From: Chitinophaga chungangae
GTDB lineage: Bacteria > Bacteroidota > Bacteroidia > Chitinophagales > Chitinophagaceae
Reading direction: 5' to 3'
Assembly: GCF_017742215.1 (NCBI RefSeq)
Contig: NZ_JAGHKP010000002.1
Location: 124,001-188,000, forward strand
Length of the DNA: 64,000 nucleotides
Part shown: in pieces, positions 8,345 to 17,043 of the stretch
How positions within the stretch are numbered: position 1 is the stretch's first letter
Layout: each line of letters starts with the position of its first letter
Notes under the pieces: generated by a model
Told to the model about the DNA's origin: nothing
The model's database searches: none
The model's input: only the letters and a program-made list of their open reading frames with translations
Translations under genes and position numbers: made by a program

Positions 8345-11300
8345 ATGAGAAAACGCATGAGTGCAAAGACCTGCATCTTCTACGCCAGGAAGCTGCTTCT
8401 ACCTGTCACTTTCCTGCTATTGCTGCAAGCCTGGACCGGCGCAGCTTTCGCACAATCAACAAAAGTGCAGGGCGCCATCAGAGACGAAAAAGGTAATCCC
8501 CTCCCGGGCGTTACCGTATTGGTAAAAGGTACCAAACAAGGCGTGGCCGCCGACATGGAAGGCCGGTACACGATCTCCGTGGCTTCCGGCGCCACATTGG
8601 TATTTACCATGACGGGCTTTATCAGCAAAGAAGAGCCGGTGGGAGATCGTACTACCATCAACGTTACCCTGCTCGAAAACATCTCTACCCTCAACGATGT
8701 GGTGGTAGTAGGTTACGGCACCCAGAAAAAACGGGACGTAACGGCCGCCATCAGTTCTATCGGCGAAAAGGCCATCCAGGAAAAACAGCCCGTCAGCATC
8801 TTCGACGCTATCCAGGGCGCGGCCCCCGGCGTAAGGGTGATGAGCAACTCCGGCGCGCCCGGAGACGAGCAGGACATCACCATCCGCGGCCTCTCCACCC
8901 TCTCCGACGCCGGCGTTAAACCGCTGTATATCGTAGACGGGGTGACCATGAACAACATCAACAGCATCAACCCGAAAGACATCCAGTCGATCGAGATCCT
9001 GAAAGACGCAGCCTCCGCCGCCATCTACGGCTCCCGTTCCGCCAACGGCGTTATCCTCATCACCACCAAACGCGGTGAAGAAGGCAAACCGCAGGTAACG
9101 CTGGATTATTTCAGCAGCTGGAGCACACTGGCCCACCGCGTGCCGCAGGCTAACCGCCTGGAAAGGCAGATCTTCGACCGCCGTTCCAACATCGGCCTCG
9201 ATCCCAAACCGGACGATTCCACTTCGTTCGCCCGCAATGCTGACAATGACTACCAGGACCTCATCACCCAAACGGCCCGGCGCAACCAGTTCGACCTTGG
9301 CGTGAGAGGCGGCACCAAACAGCTCAGCTATTACACCGGCCTGCAATATCTCGACGAAGAAGGCATTGTGCGGAACAGCCAGAACCAAAGATTTTCTTTC
9401 CGTACCAATATCGAATACAGGCCCAGCAACAAACTGACGATGGCCACCCGTTTTTTTGCGGGGTACCAGGACCGGAATAATATCGACGAAGGCAACGTGA
9501 TCCGCCAGGCGCTGCAACGCCCTGCCGGCATGGCGCTATACCTGCCTGACGGAAGTTTTATTTTCAACAACGGCGGTCGCAGGAACCCTCTCGCGGAATC
9601 TATCTACCGGAAAAACAATTCGCACATCTACCGCGGAACCGTTTACCAGTCGTTCGACTACGCATTGCTTCCTTCCCTCAACCTGCACCTCGACGGGTCT
9701 GCGGACGTTGCGCTGAGCAAAACCAAAACGTTCAATTCCAAAGTGCTCGACACCAACTCCGATCCCGTTGCAACAGGTTCCGAACGTTCCGTTTTGCCCG
9801 TCAGAACGCAGACCAACGCGTATCTCAGCTACAAAAGAACTTTCAACGAAGATCACAACCTGTCTGCCACCGCGGGCCTGAACTATGAAAAGAATACGGA
9901 AGAAGTGACCAATCTCGCCGGTCGCAGGTTTGTAACCGAAACCGTGGAGACGTTGAACGCCGCTTCGGAATTTTCTCCTTCCGATATTTACAACGACGGC
10001 GTTAATTCTTCCCTGCTGGGCTTCTTCGGCCGCATAGGTTATGACTACAAAGGCAGGTACCTGGTCAACGGCGTCATCCGCCGCGACGGTTCTTCCCGCT
10101 TCGGCCGCGACACGCGCTGGGGCAACTTCCCCTCCGTGTCTGCAGGCTGGCGCTTCAGCGACGAGCCTTTCATGCGTTGGGCCAGCAGGATACTGACGGA
10201 CGGTAAGATCCGCGGCAGCTGGGGCGTAACCGGCAACCAGGCCATCGGCGAATACGATGCCCTCACGCAGTTCATTTTCGGGGATTCCCGTTACGACGGC
10301 GTTAGCGGCGTAACCACCAACAACCGTCTCGGCAATCCCAGCCTGAAATGGGAACAAACCGTACAGTCGGATATCGGGCTGGACCTCACCTTCCTCAACG
10401 GCCGCATCGTGTTCGTAGGCGATTATTTCGTGAAAAACACCTCCGACCTGCTGTACGACGCGCCGCTTCCCCTGGAAGCCGGCTACCCGGGTAAAGTGCG
10501 TACCAACGCAGGCACCCTCCGCAACAGCGGCATCGAGCTGGGCATCACCGCATACCCCGTTCATACCAAAAACTTCCAGTGGATGACCTCCGTGAACTGG
10601 ACCCGCATCCGCAACAAGATCACCGATCTGCCCGGCGGCGATTATATAGACGGCATCTGGTATGTAGGCGAAGGCCTCGAAGCCGGCAACTTCTACGGTT
10701 ATGAGTACATGGGCGTTTACCAGTTCGACCAAAGCAACGCCTGGACGCCCGATTACACCACCATGCTGATCCCGGAATTTGCAAAAGACGGTCATGGCAA
10801 CATCGTCATCGAAAAAAACATGCAGCCCGTACTGGTGGGTTATCATACCCCAGACGGACAGAAATATACCGGCGAAGTGAAACAGATGACCACCGGCGGC
10901 GTTGTATCTAAAGGCGGCGACATCATCTGGCGCAACATGCCGGATAAAGACGGCGCTTACAACAGCAGCATCGACAACGAAGACAGGAAGATTATCGGTT
11001 ACGGCCAGCCGCGCTGGAGCCTGGGCTGGAGCAACAGCTTCACCTATAAAACGTTCACGCTGTCTTTCAACTTCTACGGCAACTTCGGCAACGACATCTA
11101 CAACGAGAACAGGCGCAACACCGCTTCCTTCTCCAACAGCAACACCACGCCCGAACCGTATTTCATTTACAACATGTGGAAATATCCCGGGCAGAATACA
11201 GACGTATACCGCGGGGGCGACAAAGCGGCGGATAACATGCGCCGCGGCGGCAGCTACTTCCTGGAAGACGGCTCCTTCATCAGGCTGCAAACCGCGAGGT

Positions 11301-11509
11301 TAGGTTATTCCCTGCCCGGCGAAATATCCAGGAAAGCCCGTATGCAGATGGTGAACATCTATGTATATGGCAACAACCTTTTAACATGGACCAAATACAC
11401 CGGCTTCGATCCGGAAGTAGCGCAGCGCAGCGTATTGAAACCGGGAGACGATCCGGGTAAATATCCCCGCAGGCGTGAAATCGGTGCAGGTTTGAATGTC
11501 ACATTTTAA
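8345..11509 (+). CDS. SusC/RagA-family TonB-dependent outer-membrane receptor
   Basis: This 1054-residue receptor is read from the ATG at 8345, which places a signal peptide (1-37, ending AFAQ) at the N-terminus. An upstream in-frame start at 8150 would bury that signal. Domains are a carboxypeptidase-D-regulatory-like repeat (about 40-110), the DVVVVGYG signature (118-125), a plug with YIVDGVTMNNIN and LKDAASAAIYGSRSANGV (about 130-245), then the barrel ending in GLNVTF. There is no STN domain. SusD follows after 12 bases, then two further lipoproteins, forming one operon. Regulation may involve the LacI-type operator candidate upstream. Substrate is unknown. Confidence 0.96.
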   Translation: MRKRMSAKTCIFYARKLLLPVTFLLLLQAWTGAAFAQSTKVQGAIRDEKGNPLPGVTVLVKGTKQGVAADMEGRYTISVASGATLVFTMTGFISKEEPVGDRTTINVTLLENISTLNDVVVVGYGTQKKRDVTAAISSIGEKAIQEKQPVSIFDAIQGAAPGVRVMSNSGAPGDEQDITIRGLSTLSDAGVKPLYIVDGVTMNNINSINPKDIQSIEILKDAASAAIYGSRSANGVILITTKRGEEGKPQVTLDYFSSWSTLAHRVPQANRLERQIFDRRSNIGLDPKPDDSTSFARNADNDYQDLITQTARRNQFDLGVRGGTKQLSYYTGLQYLDEEGIVRNSQNQRFSFRTNIEYRPSNKLTMATRFFAGYQDRNNIDEGNVIRQALQRPAGMALYLPDGSFIFNNGGRRNPLAESIYRKNNSHIYRGTVYQSFDYALLPSLNLHLDGSADVALSKTKTFNSKVLDTNSDPVATGSERSVLPVRTQTNAYLSYKRTFNEDHNLSATAGLNYEKNTEEVTNLAGRRFVTETVETLNAASEFSPSDIYNDGVNSSLLGFFGRIGYDYKGRYLVNGVIRRDGSSRFGRDTRWGNFPSVSAGWRFSDEPFMRWASRILTDGKIRGSWGVTGNQAIGEYDALTQFIFGDSRYDGVSGVTTNNRLGNPSLKWEQTVQSDIGLDLTFLNGRIVFVGDYFVKNTSDLLYDAPLPLEAGYPGKVRTNAGTLRNSGIELGITAYPVHTKNFQWMTSVNWTRIRNKITDLPGGDYIDGIWYVGEGLEAGNFYGYEYMGVYQFDQSNAWTPDYTTMLIPEFAKDGHGNIVIEKNMQPVLVGYHTPDGQKYTGEVKQMTTGGVVSKGGDIIWRNMPDKDGAYNSSIDNEDRKIIGYGQPRWSLGWSNSFTYKTFTLSFNFYGNFGNDIYNENRRNTASFSNSNTTPEPYFIYNMWKYPGQNTDVYRGGDKAADNMRRGGSYFLEDGSFIRLQTARLGYSLPGEISRKARMQMVNIYVYGNNLLTWTKYTGFDPEVAQRSVLKPGDDPGKYPRRREIGAGLNVTF

Positions 11510-11521
11510 TAAGAACAGTGT

Positions 11522-13102
11522 ATGAAAAGATTTAACTATCTAACGATCATATTTACAGCGCTGCTACTGGTATCCAGCCTGCAGTGCAATAAAATGCTGG
11601 ATGAAAGCCCCGTATCCACCGCGGACCCCGCAACATTCTGGCAGGACAAAAACGACGCCAAAGCCTGGATGGCTGGCATCTACAACCAATTGCAGACCGT
11701 GCTGCGCACGAACTGGTTCGATTGGGGCGAAGTACGTTCAGACAACATGACCGTAGCCGGTACCGGTAACGCACAAACGAAAATGCTGAACAACAACCTT
11801 TCCGCCAACGACGCCGACATCAACGGCGTTACCCGCTGGACGGACCTTTACACCGGCATTTCCCTCTGCAACTTCGGCATTAAATATTTACCGGTAATGA
11901 TCGCCGAAAACCGCGATCAGGGCGAGGCCATCTATAAGGATTACCTCGGCCAGTGTTACGCGCTGCGCGCCCTGCTGTACTTCTACGGCCTGCGCGTATG
12001 GGGTGAATTGCCGATGCCGCTGGAGCCCGTGGAAGACCTCGGCCAGCAGGTGCAGTACCCCCGCTCCCCGATCGCCGTGGTAAAAAAACAGATCCAGGAC
12101 GACATCAAGGCCTCCCTCGAGCTCGTTGGCAACGACCTCACTTCCCTCGGCATCAAATACCGCATCCAGAAAGCAGCGGTATACGCTTTGCAAACAGACG
12201 TACACATGTGGTTCCAGGAGTACGACGAAGCGCTGATCGCTTCGGAGAACTGCGCCAACACCAGCAAATGCACCTGGGTAAGCAACCCGATGCAGTGGAA
12301 AGACATGTTCGTGAATCCTGAAGCATCTTCCGAAACCATCTTCAACCTTTTCTGGAGCGATGTGGAAAGAGGCAATACCGGCGTAGGCGTATGCCAGAAG
12401 CTGGGCTCCGGCTCCAACACCCACCAGTATAAAGTGCGCCCGGAACTGTGGCAGGAAATGAAAAACCACACCGTGGACGATGTGACCACAGACGGCCGTT
12501 TTTACCTTTGCTGGGATACTGTCACTTATAACCTCCAGGCGGATTATGCCGCCAACGTGGTGCAGTTCGGTAAGTTCTCCATATGGGAAGCGGCGCCCGG
12601 CGGCGACTTCATTTTCGAAGGCAACAACCAGTGCAACGTGAAGATCCCCATTTACCGTTTTGCCGACGTGATGCTGCTGCGCGCCGAAGCCCTTACCCAC
12701 AGGAACCGCTTCGCCGAAGCGCTGGAGATCCTCAACACCGTTCGCCAGCGCGTTGGCTGGACGGAAACCGTGGAGGAATCAGACGTTCCGGTTGGCGCGG
12801 ACAAGGTGAAATACATCGAGCGCCTCATCCTGAAAGAAAGGCAATATGAATTTATCGGCGAAGGCAAACGCTGGTTCGACCTCTGCCGCATCGACAAGAT
12901 GTACGACTTCAGCAACAACGGTTATGCATACCTGCGGGAAATGATGAACCCGATCCTCACTTCCAGGACCGGCGCCATACCGTTCGACAACAGCGCCAAC
13001 GTTCCGAAAGGCATGTACAGGATCCTTTACCCGATCAACTCCGACGCGTTCAACGCCAATCCGCTGCTGAAAGATCACCAGAACGAGCCTTATGATGAAT
13101 AA
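11522..13102 (+). CDS. SusD/RagB-family outer-membrane lipoprotein
   Basis: This 526-residue lipoprotein has a signal and lipobox ending SSLQC. It shows the SusD N-terminal motif KMLDESPVSTADPATFW, a helical region (YALRALLYFYGLRVWGELPMPLEP), and the C-terminal SusD signature (RQYEFIGEGKRWFDLCRIDKM). It starts 12 bases after the SusC stop and pairs with it as the surface substrate-binding lid. The next gene begins within about 30 bases, which supports a single transcript. The size is at the usual length for the family. Confidence 0.95.
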   Translation: MKRFNYLTIIFTALLLVSSLQCNKMLDESPVSTADPATFWQDKNDAKAWMAGIYNQLQTVLRTNWFDWGEVRSDNMTVAGTGNAQTKMLNNNLSANDADINGVTRWTDLYTGISLCNFGIKYLPVMIAENRDQGEAIYKDYLGQCYALRALLYFYGLRVWGELPMPLEPVEDLGQQVQYPRSPIAVVKKQIQDDIKASLELVGNDLTSLGIKYRIQKAAVYALQTDVHMWFQEYDEALIASENCANTSKCTWVSNPMQWKDMFVNPEASSETIFNLFWSDVERGNTGVGVCQKLGSGSNTHQYKVRPELWQEMKNHTVDDVTTDGRFYLCWDTVTYNLQADYAANVVQFGKFSIWEAAPGGDFIFEGNNQCNVKIPIYRFADVMLLRAEALTHRNRFAEALEILNTVRQRVGWTETVEESDVPVGADKVKYIERLILKERQYEFIGEGKRWFDLCRIDKMYDFSNNGYAYLREMMNPILTSRTGAIPFDNSANVPKGMYRILYPINSDAFNANPLLKDHQNEPYDE

Positions 13103-13130
13103 TTGCTTAAACCGTCAATCTGAAATGTGT

Positions 13131-13829
13131 ATGAAAAACATTCGTCAATATATCTTCCCGGTGCTGTTGTGCGGCGTGGCGTTCTCCGCTTGCAAAAAGC
13201 TGCCGCTGCAACCGAAGTTTGAGTATGAACAGTCCTTTTACGACAATAAACTGAACATGACGGCCATGGAGTTCATGCAATCCCGGCCTGAACTGTTCTC
13301 CAGCATGCTGGAAGCGATCGATTATGTAGACAGCGACCCGGCTTACAAAGACATCAAGCCTTTGTATTCCGCCGAAGGTTACACCTACCTGCTGCTGCAC
13401 AACACTGCGCTCAGCAACCTGGAAGACGCCAACAGCTTCTTTTCCAAGAACACCTTTCCCAATCCCGATCCAACCCTGCCGCCCATCAAAGGCTCCAGCT
13501 GGACGCAATACGACAAAAAAGTGGTGGCAGACCTGCTGAGATATCACATCCTGAAAGGCCGCCAGGATTATACCAATCTCAATTCCACGCCCAGGTGGGT
13601 AGACACTTATCTCACCAGCGAAACGAACCCGCGCGCCAAAATATATATCTATATGCAGGCCACACGCGAGGGGTATATTTTCTTCAACAACTATCTTGTA
13701 TTCCCGGATGCGGCCTACAAGGAAGTACGCCCGCGCACGCCTGACCTCCAGGCCACCAACGGCCCTATCCAGGTGATGAACCGGTACCTGGTGCAGCCCA
13801 CGCAGGAGCAATTCGATAACAACAAATAA
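13131..13829 (+). CDS. Fasciclin-like (FAS1) domain lipoprotein
   Basis: The preferred start is the ATG at 13131, which gives a 232-residue protein with a clear lipoprotein signal (VAFSAC, Cys about 20). A start at 13092 would overlap SusD and mask the signal. The mature part resembles one FAS1 domain: TAMEFMQSRPELFSSMLEAI near the start, a YTYLLLHNTAL strand, VVADLLRYHIL near the middle and NGPIQVMNRYL close to the end, matching the order of the two conserved fasciclin boxes. FAS1 domains mediate adhesion or ligand binding. In the third position of a SusCD operon it is probably a surface accessory binder, analogous in place to SusE/SusF. Function is inferred. Confidence 0.75.
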   Translation: MKNIRQYIFPVLLCGVAFSACKKLPLQPKFEYEQSFYDNKLNMTAMEFMQSRPELFSSMLEAIDYVDSDPAYKDIKPLYSAEGYTYLLLHNTALSNLEDANSFFSKNTFPNPDPTLPPIKGSSWTQYDKKVVADLLRYHILKGRQDYTNLNSTPRWVDTYLTSETNPRAKIYIYMQATREGYIFFNNYLVFPDAAYKEVRPRTPDLQATNGPIQVMNRYLVQPTQEQFDNNK

Positions 13830-13837
13830 CCGCGATC

Positions 13838-14932
13838 ATGATAAACAAAAAATATAATCCCATATTGGCCCTGGCCCTGTGCGCATCGATGGCCGCCTGC
13901 AAAAAAGGCGACCCCGTAGAGATCACTACGCTGAGCAAAGCCGGCAGGGAATTTTATTTCGGAGAGAGAGTGTCTGTATGGGCAGGCGTTGAAGGGGAAA
14001 GAAAAGACATCACCTATTCCTGGAGCGCCACCGGCGGTACCTTCGACGGCTGGAGAACGCAGGACCTTTTCGAGAATCTCTGGATAGCGCCCGCAGTGCC
14101 CGGGGAATACACCGTGACCGCTACCGCGAAAGACGGCAAATACACTTCCACCCGTTCCACCACCATGACCGTGTCCCGGTATTTCTTCGACGAGTTCCAG
14201 GACAACTTTACCACTACCGGTTCCGGCTGGTCTGAAAGTAATACGGACAGATCGGTGAAAGCCGACACGGACCCGGCGAAGTCCACCATCGAAATATCCA
14301 ATAAAAGCACCAGCAGCCCCAACCTGCGGCGCTCGCTCAACCTCGCGGAACTGAAAATCCCGTTCTCCGTGAGCGCGCAGTTCGGATGGAAGAAATATTT
14401 CAGGCCCAATTCCGCCATCACTTTCTCCATGTATTTCGTACAGCCCACGGCGCATCCCAACTATCCCTTCCTGAAGGAGATACGCTGGGAAATTTTCCCG
14501 ACCGTAGACCCCGCTACCACAGACAACTACCAGGTAAGGCTGGTAACGAACGTACCGTCCAACACCTCCGGCGACCAGTTCAGCGCCAACAGCAATACTA
14601 CCGCCACGCTGCCGAAACCGCTGCCGCTCATCAACCCGGTGAAAGGCCGCGTGCCGGCATTGTCCATCGCCAAAGACGTGGAAAAGAAGATCACTTTTTC
14701 CGTAGACGCCGGTCATGTGTTCCACGCGTACATCGACGGTCAGCTGTGGTTTACCAGCAACGGTCTTAAAGAATGGCTGGACTACTGCAAAACCACCTAC
14801 TCCGGCTTCGAAGACCCGATCGCCAAGGAGTTCAGGGTGGCTTTCCCCGCCAAAGCCAATAACAACGAAACCGTGAGCACGATTTTCCTGAACAGCGTAT
14901 ACATCGTCAACGACGGAAGTATCCTGAAATAA
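13838..14932 (+). CDS. Surface lipoprotein with Ig/PKD-like and lectin-like regions
   Basis: This 364-residue protein begins with a lipoprotein signal (MAAC, Cys about 21). Residues about 28-110 look like an Ig- or PKD-type beta-sandwich (ITYSWSATGGTFDG, GEYTVTATAKDG). The rest resembles a concanavalin/LamG-like jelly-roll (ITFSVDAGHVFHAYIDGQLWF near 280-300), but I cannot name a family. It starts 8 bases after the FAS1-like gene and ends the operon just before a strong hairpin. Its place suggests a substrate-binding surface protein working with SusC and SusD. Confidence is high for coding and secretion and low for the fold. Confidence 0.7.
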   Translation: MINKKYNPILALALCASMAACKKGDPVEITTLSKAGREFYFGERVSVWAGVEGERKDITYSWSATGGTFDGWRTQDLFENLWIAPAVPGEYTVTATAKDGKYTSTRSTTMTVSRYFFDEFQDNFTTTGSGWSESNTDRSVKADTDPAKSTIEISNKSTSSPNLRRSLNLAELKIPFSVSAQFGWKKYFRPNSAITFSMYFVQPTAHPNYPFLKEIRWEIFPTVDPATTDNYQVRLVTNVPSNTSGDQFSANSNTTATLPKPLPLINPVKGRVPALSIAKDVEKKITFSVDAGHVFHAYIDGQLWFTSNGLKEWLDYCKTTYSGFEDPIAKEFRVAFPAKANNNETVSTIFLNSVYIVNDGSILK

Positions 14933-14950
14933 AAGAACATGTAAACAGGG

Positions 14951-14989
14951 GGGCGACCAAAAAGTACTCATCTACTTTTTTGGTCGCCC
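14951..14989 (+). terminator. Operon-end terminator hairpin (repeat copy 1)
   Basis: GGGCGACCAAAAAGTA (14951-14966) pairs with TACTTTTTTGGTCGCCC (14973-14989) around a six-base loop, with one unpaired T. TTTATTTTTTA follows. It ends the SusC-SusD-FAS1-lipoprotein operon. A nearly identical hairpin ends the next operon at 23293-23331. Confidence 0.9.
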
Positions 14990-15078
14990 TTTATTTTTTA
15001 GGGTAAATATGTTACAGGAATATTGCGGATTTCCGGCATTTTTATCAAATTTTATTATAGTTTGCATCCGGGGCATAA

Positions 15079-15687
15079 ATGGTGAATACTTTGACAGTCA
15101 ACCGGTCATACGAAGACAGAGAATTGCTTTCGCGCATCGCGGAAGGTGATGAAAATGCCTTTAACCAGCTCTTCGACCGGCTATGGGGCCATGTGTACAG
15201 CGCCACTTTACGGCTCACCAAATCCCCCGAGCTGTCCAAGGATCTTTCACAGGAAGTTTTTCTCCGCTTGTGGCAGCACCGCGACCGGCTCCCCGGCATC
15301 ACTAATATTCACGCGTTCCTGTATACCATCACGAAAAATTTGGTCACGGATTTTCTGCGAACAAAGGTGTTCCGGGAAAACAACCAGTCCTTCCTCACCA
15401 GCTATTTCGCGCACGACGATACGGACATCCTGAAAGCCCTGGAAACGAAAGAAAAAAAGGAATGGCTCCGCGAGGCCGTCGGGCAGCTTCCTTCTCAGCT
15501 GCGGCAGGTGGTGGAGCTGGCCTATTTTGAAGGAAAAAATCACAAAGAGATCGCCGCTGTTTTGCAGATCACTCCTGCTTCTTCGAGGATATACCTTGTC
15601 CGGGCGATCGCTTCTTTGCGCAAAAATGTTACCCCCGGGCGGAGCGGGCTCTCCATGAAGCTGCTCTTGCTGGCCATACTTCCCTAA
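15079..15687 (+). CDS. ECF-type RNA polymerase sigma factor
   Basis: This 202-residue protein has the sigma-70 region 2 (about 18-85; AFNQLFDRLWGHVY, DLSQEVFLRLWQHR) and region 4 helix-turn-helix (about 130-180; LPSQLRQVVELAYFEGKNHKEIAAVL). It belongs with the Bacteroidota group that directs RNA polymerase to SusC-type operons once released by a FecR protein. FecR follows after 54 bases, then STN-SusC, SusD and TlpA. The last residues (MKLLLLAILP) are strongly hydrophobic, which is odd for a soluble sigma factor and is also seen in the paralogue at 46901. The start ATG at 15079 gives the expected length. Confidence 0.93.
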   Translation: MVNTLTVNRSYEDRELLSRIAEGDENAFNQLFDRLWGHVYSATLRLTKSPELSKDLSQEVFLRLWQHRDRLPGITNIHAFLYTITKNLVTDFLRTKVFRENNQSFLTSYFAHDDTDILKALETKEKKEWLREAVGQLPSQLRQVVELAYFEGKNHKEIAAVLQITPASSRIYLVRAIASLRKNVTPGRSGLSMKLLLLAILP

Positions 15688-15741
15688 AAAAATTTCCGCC
15701 GTTATGTTAACATATCGTTATCCCACCCGTCATGGTTGTAT

Positions 15742-16878
15742 ATGGCGAAACATCTACGATCCCTTTTCAGGAAATACCTGGACGATTCCCTATCGGCTGA
15801 GGAAGCCGCCGCTTTGTTCGATGCCGTACAGAAGGGCGAACTGGACAGCGATGCGATACCTGAGGACCTGTATGCCCGGGACCCGCTATACAACAGCGAT
15901 ACGGAGATCGATAAACGCCTGGTATACGAATCCTTACGACAACGGCTGAACGGCCATCGCGTCCCTTCCCGCCTGCTATGGTGGTGGGCCGCCGCGGCTT
16001 CCGTGTTGCTGTTAGTGAGCGTCGGGGCCTACTTCCTGGCAAACCGCCAACAGCCCCAACCTCCCGTTGCTCAAAAGACCGATGTGCTACCCGGCGGCAA
16101 CAAGGCGGTCCTCACCCTGGCCGACGGCTCCACCATCACTTTGGACAGCACGGGCAACCAGGTCATCCAACAAGGCGCCACCGCCGTAAAACAACAGGGC
16201 GGCCAGTTGTTATATGATGCCGGGGAAGATGAATTCACCATCAGCTACAACACCCTTACCACTCCCCGCGGCGGCCAGTTCCGTATCCAATTGCCGGACG
16301 GCACCCTCGTATGGTTAAACGCCGCCAGCGCGATTACATATCCCACTGCTTTTACCGGGAAAGAAAGGAAAGTGGAAGTAACCGGGGAAGCCTATTTCGA
16401 AGTGACGAAAGATCCGCAAAAACCTTTCCTGGTGGACGTTGCGGGCCAGTCTGAAATCGAAGTGCTGGGAACGCATTTTAACGTAAACGCATATCACGAT
16501 GAAAGCAGCATCAAAACGGTGCTGCTGGAAGGCGCCATCTCCGTAAAAAAAGGAACAGAAAAAACTATGCTGCGTCCCGGCCAGCAGGCGCAGACAGGAA
16601 ACGAAGCGGCGATCCGTGTCACCGAGGTTGCGGATGTAGAAACAGTGGTAGCCTGGAAAAACGGCCGGTTCTCTTTTAACGGCGCGGACCTGGAACAGGT
16701 GATGCGCCAGTTGAGCCGCTGGTACGATGTGGAGATCCGGTATACCGGCCCAGTGAAAAAAAGGCTGTTTGTGGGAAACATTTCCCGCAGCTACAAACTC
16801 CAGGAAGTACTCGCCATCCTCGAAGCCAGCGATGTGCATTTCAGGATCGAAGACAGAGAAATCGTAGTAACACAATAA
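15742..16878 (+). CDS. FecR-family anti-sigma factor
   Basis: This 378-residue inner-membrane protein is read from the ATG at 15742; a TTG two codons earlier is less likely. The N-terminal cytoplasmic part (1-77) should hold the sigma factor, one membrane helix spans about 78-100 (LLWWWAAAASVLLL), and the periplasmic part has the FecR domain (about 170-270; TTPRGGQFRIQLPDGTLVWLN, FEVTKDPQKPFLV) and a C-terminal DUF4974-like region (about 305-378; GADLEQVMRQLSRWYDVEI). By homology it receives a signal from the STN domain of the following SusC and frees the sigma factor encoded just upstream. Length and layout are typical. Confidence 0.93.
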   Translation: MAKHLRSLFRKYLDDSLSAEEAAALFDAVQKGELDSDAIPEDLYARDPLYNSDTEIDKRLVYESLRQRLNGHRVPSRLLWWWAAAASVLLLVSVGAYFLANRQQPQPPVAQKTDVLPGGNKAVLTLADGSTITLDSTGNQVIQQGATAVKQQGGQLLYDAGEDEFTISYNTLTTPRGGQFRIQLPDGTLVWLNAASAITYPTAFTGKERKVEVTGEAYFEVTKDPQKPFLVDVAGQSEIEVLGTHFNVNAYHDESSIKTVLLEGAISVKKGTEKTMLRPGQQAQTGNEAAIRVTEVADVETVVAWKNGRFSFNGADLEQVMRQLSRWYDVEIRYTGPVKKRLFVGNISRSYKLQEVLAILEASDVHFRIEDREIVVTQ

Positions 16879-16901
16879 AGAATAAAAACCAACCGATGAG
16901 A

Positions 16902-16952
16902 CGCCCATAAAAAAACCGGATTTCGTTCGCGGCGAAACCCGGTGGTTGGGCG
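16902..16952 (+). terminator. Hairpin between FecR and SusC genes
   Basis: An outer stem CGCCCA/TGGGCG (16902-16907, 16947-16952) encloses an A-rich bulge and an inner stem ACCGGATTTCG/CGAAACCCGGT (16915-16925, 16933-16943) with one mismatch and a seven-base loop. It lies directly after the FecR stop. It may end the regulator transcript or lower read-through into SusC. No long U-run follows, so efficiency is uncertain. Confidence 0.55.
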
Positions 16953-17043
16953 CTTTAAAGGCGGTCCCTGTAGAGACTTATTTAATCACCCAAAATCAAA
17001 AGTAATGATTTTCGCAGTTTCCTGCCGGAATAAGGCCGGCACT

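Noticed and set aside
9536..11290. 584-residue minus-strand frame opposite a SusC gene
   Set aside because: It is antisense to a clear SusC gene, rich in Val and Ala, and has no recognisable domain or signal.
13715..14971. 418-residue minus-strand frame
   Set aside because: It spans two lipoprotein genes and a terminator on the opposite strand and lacks protein-like features.
15038..15078. Possible Bacteroidota-type -7 promoter (TATAGTTTG) before the sigma gene
   Set aside because: It resembles TAnnTTTG only with altered spacing and there is no clear -33 element, so it is not listed as a feature.
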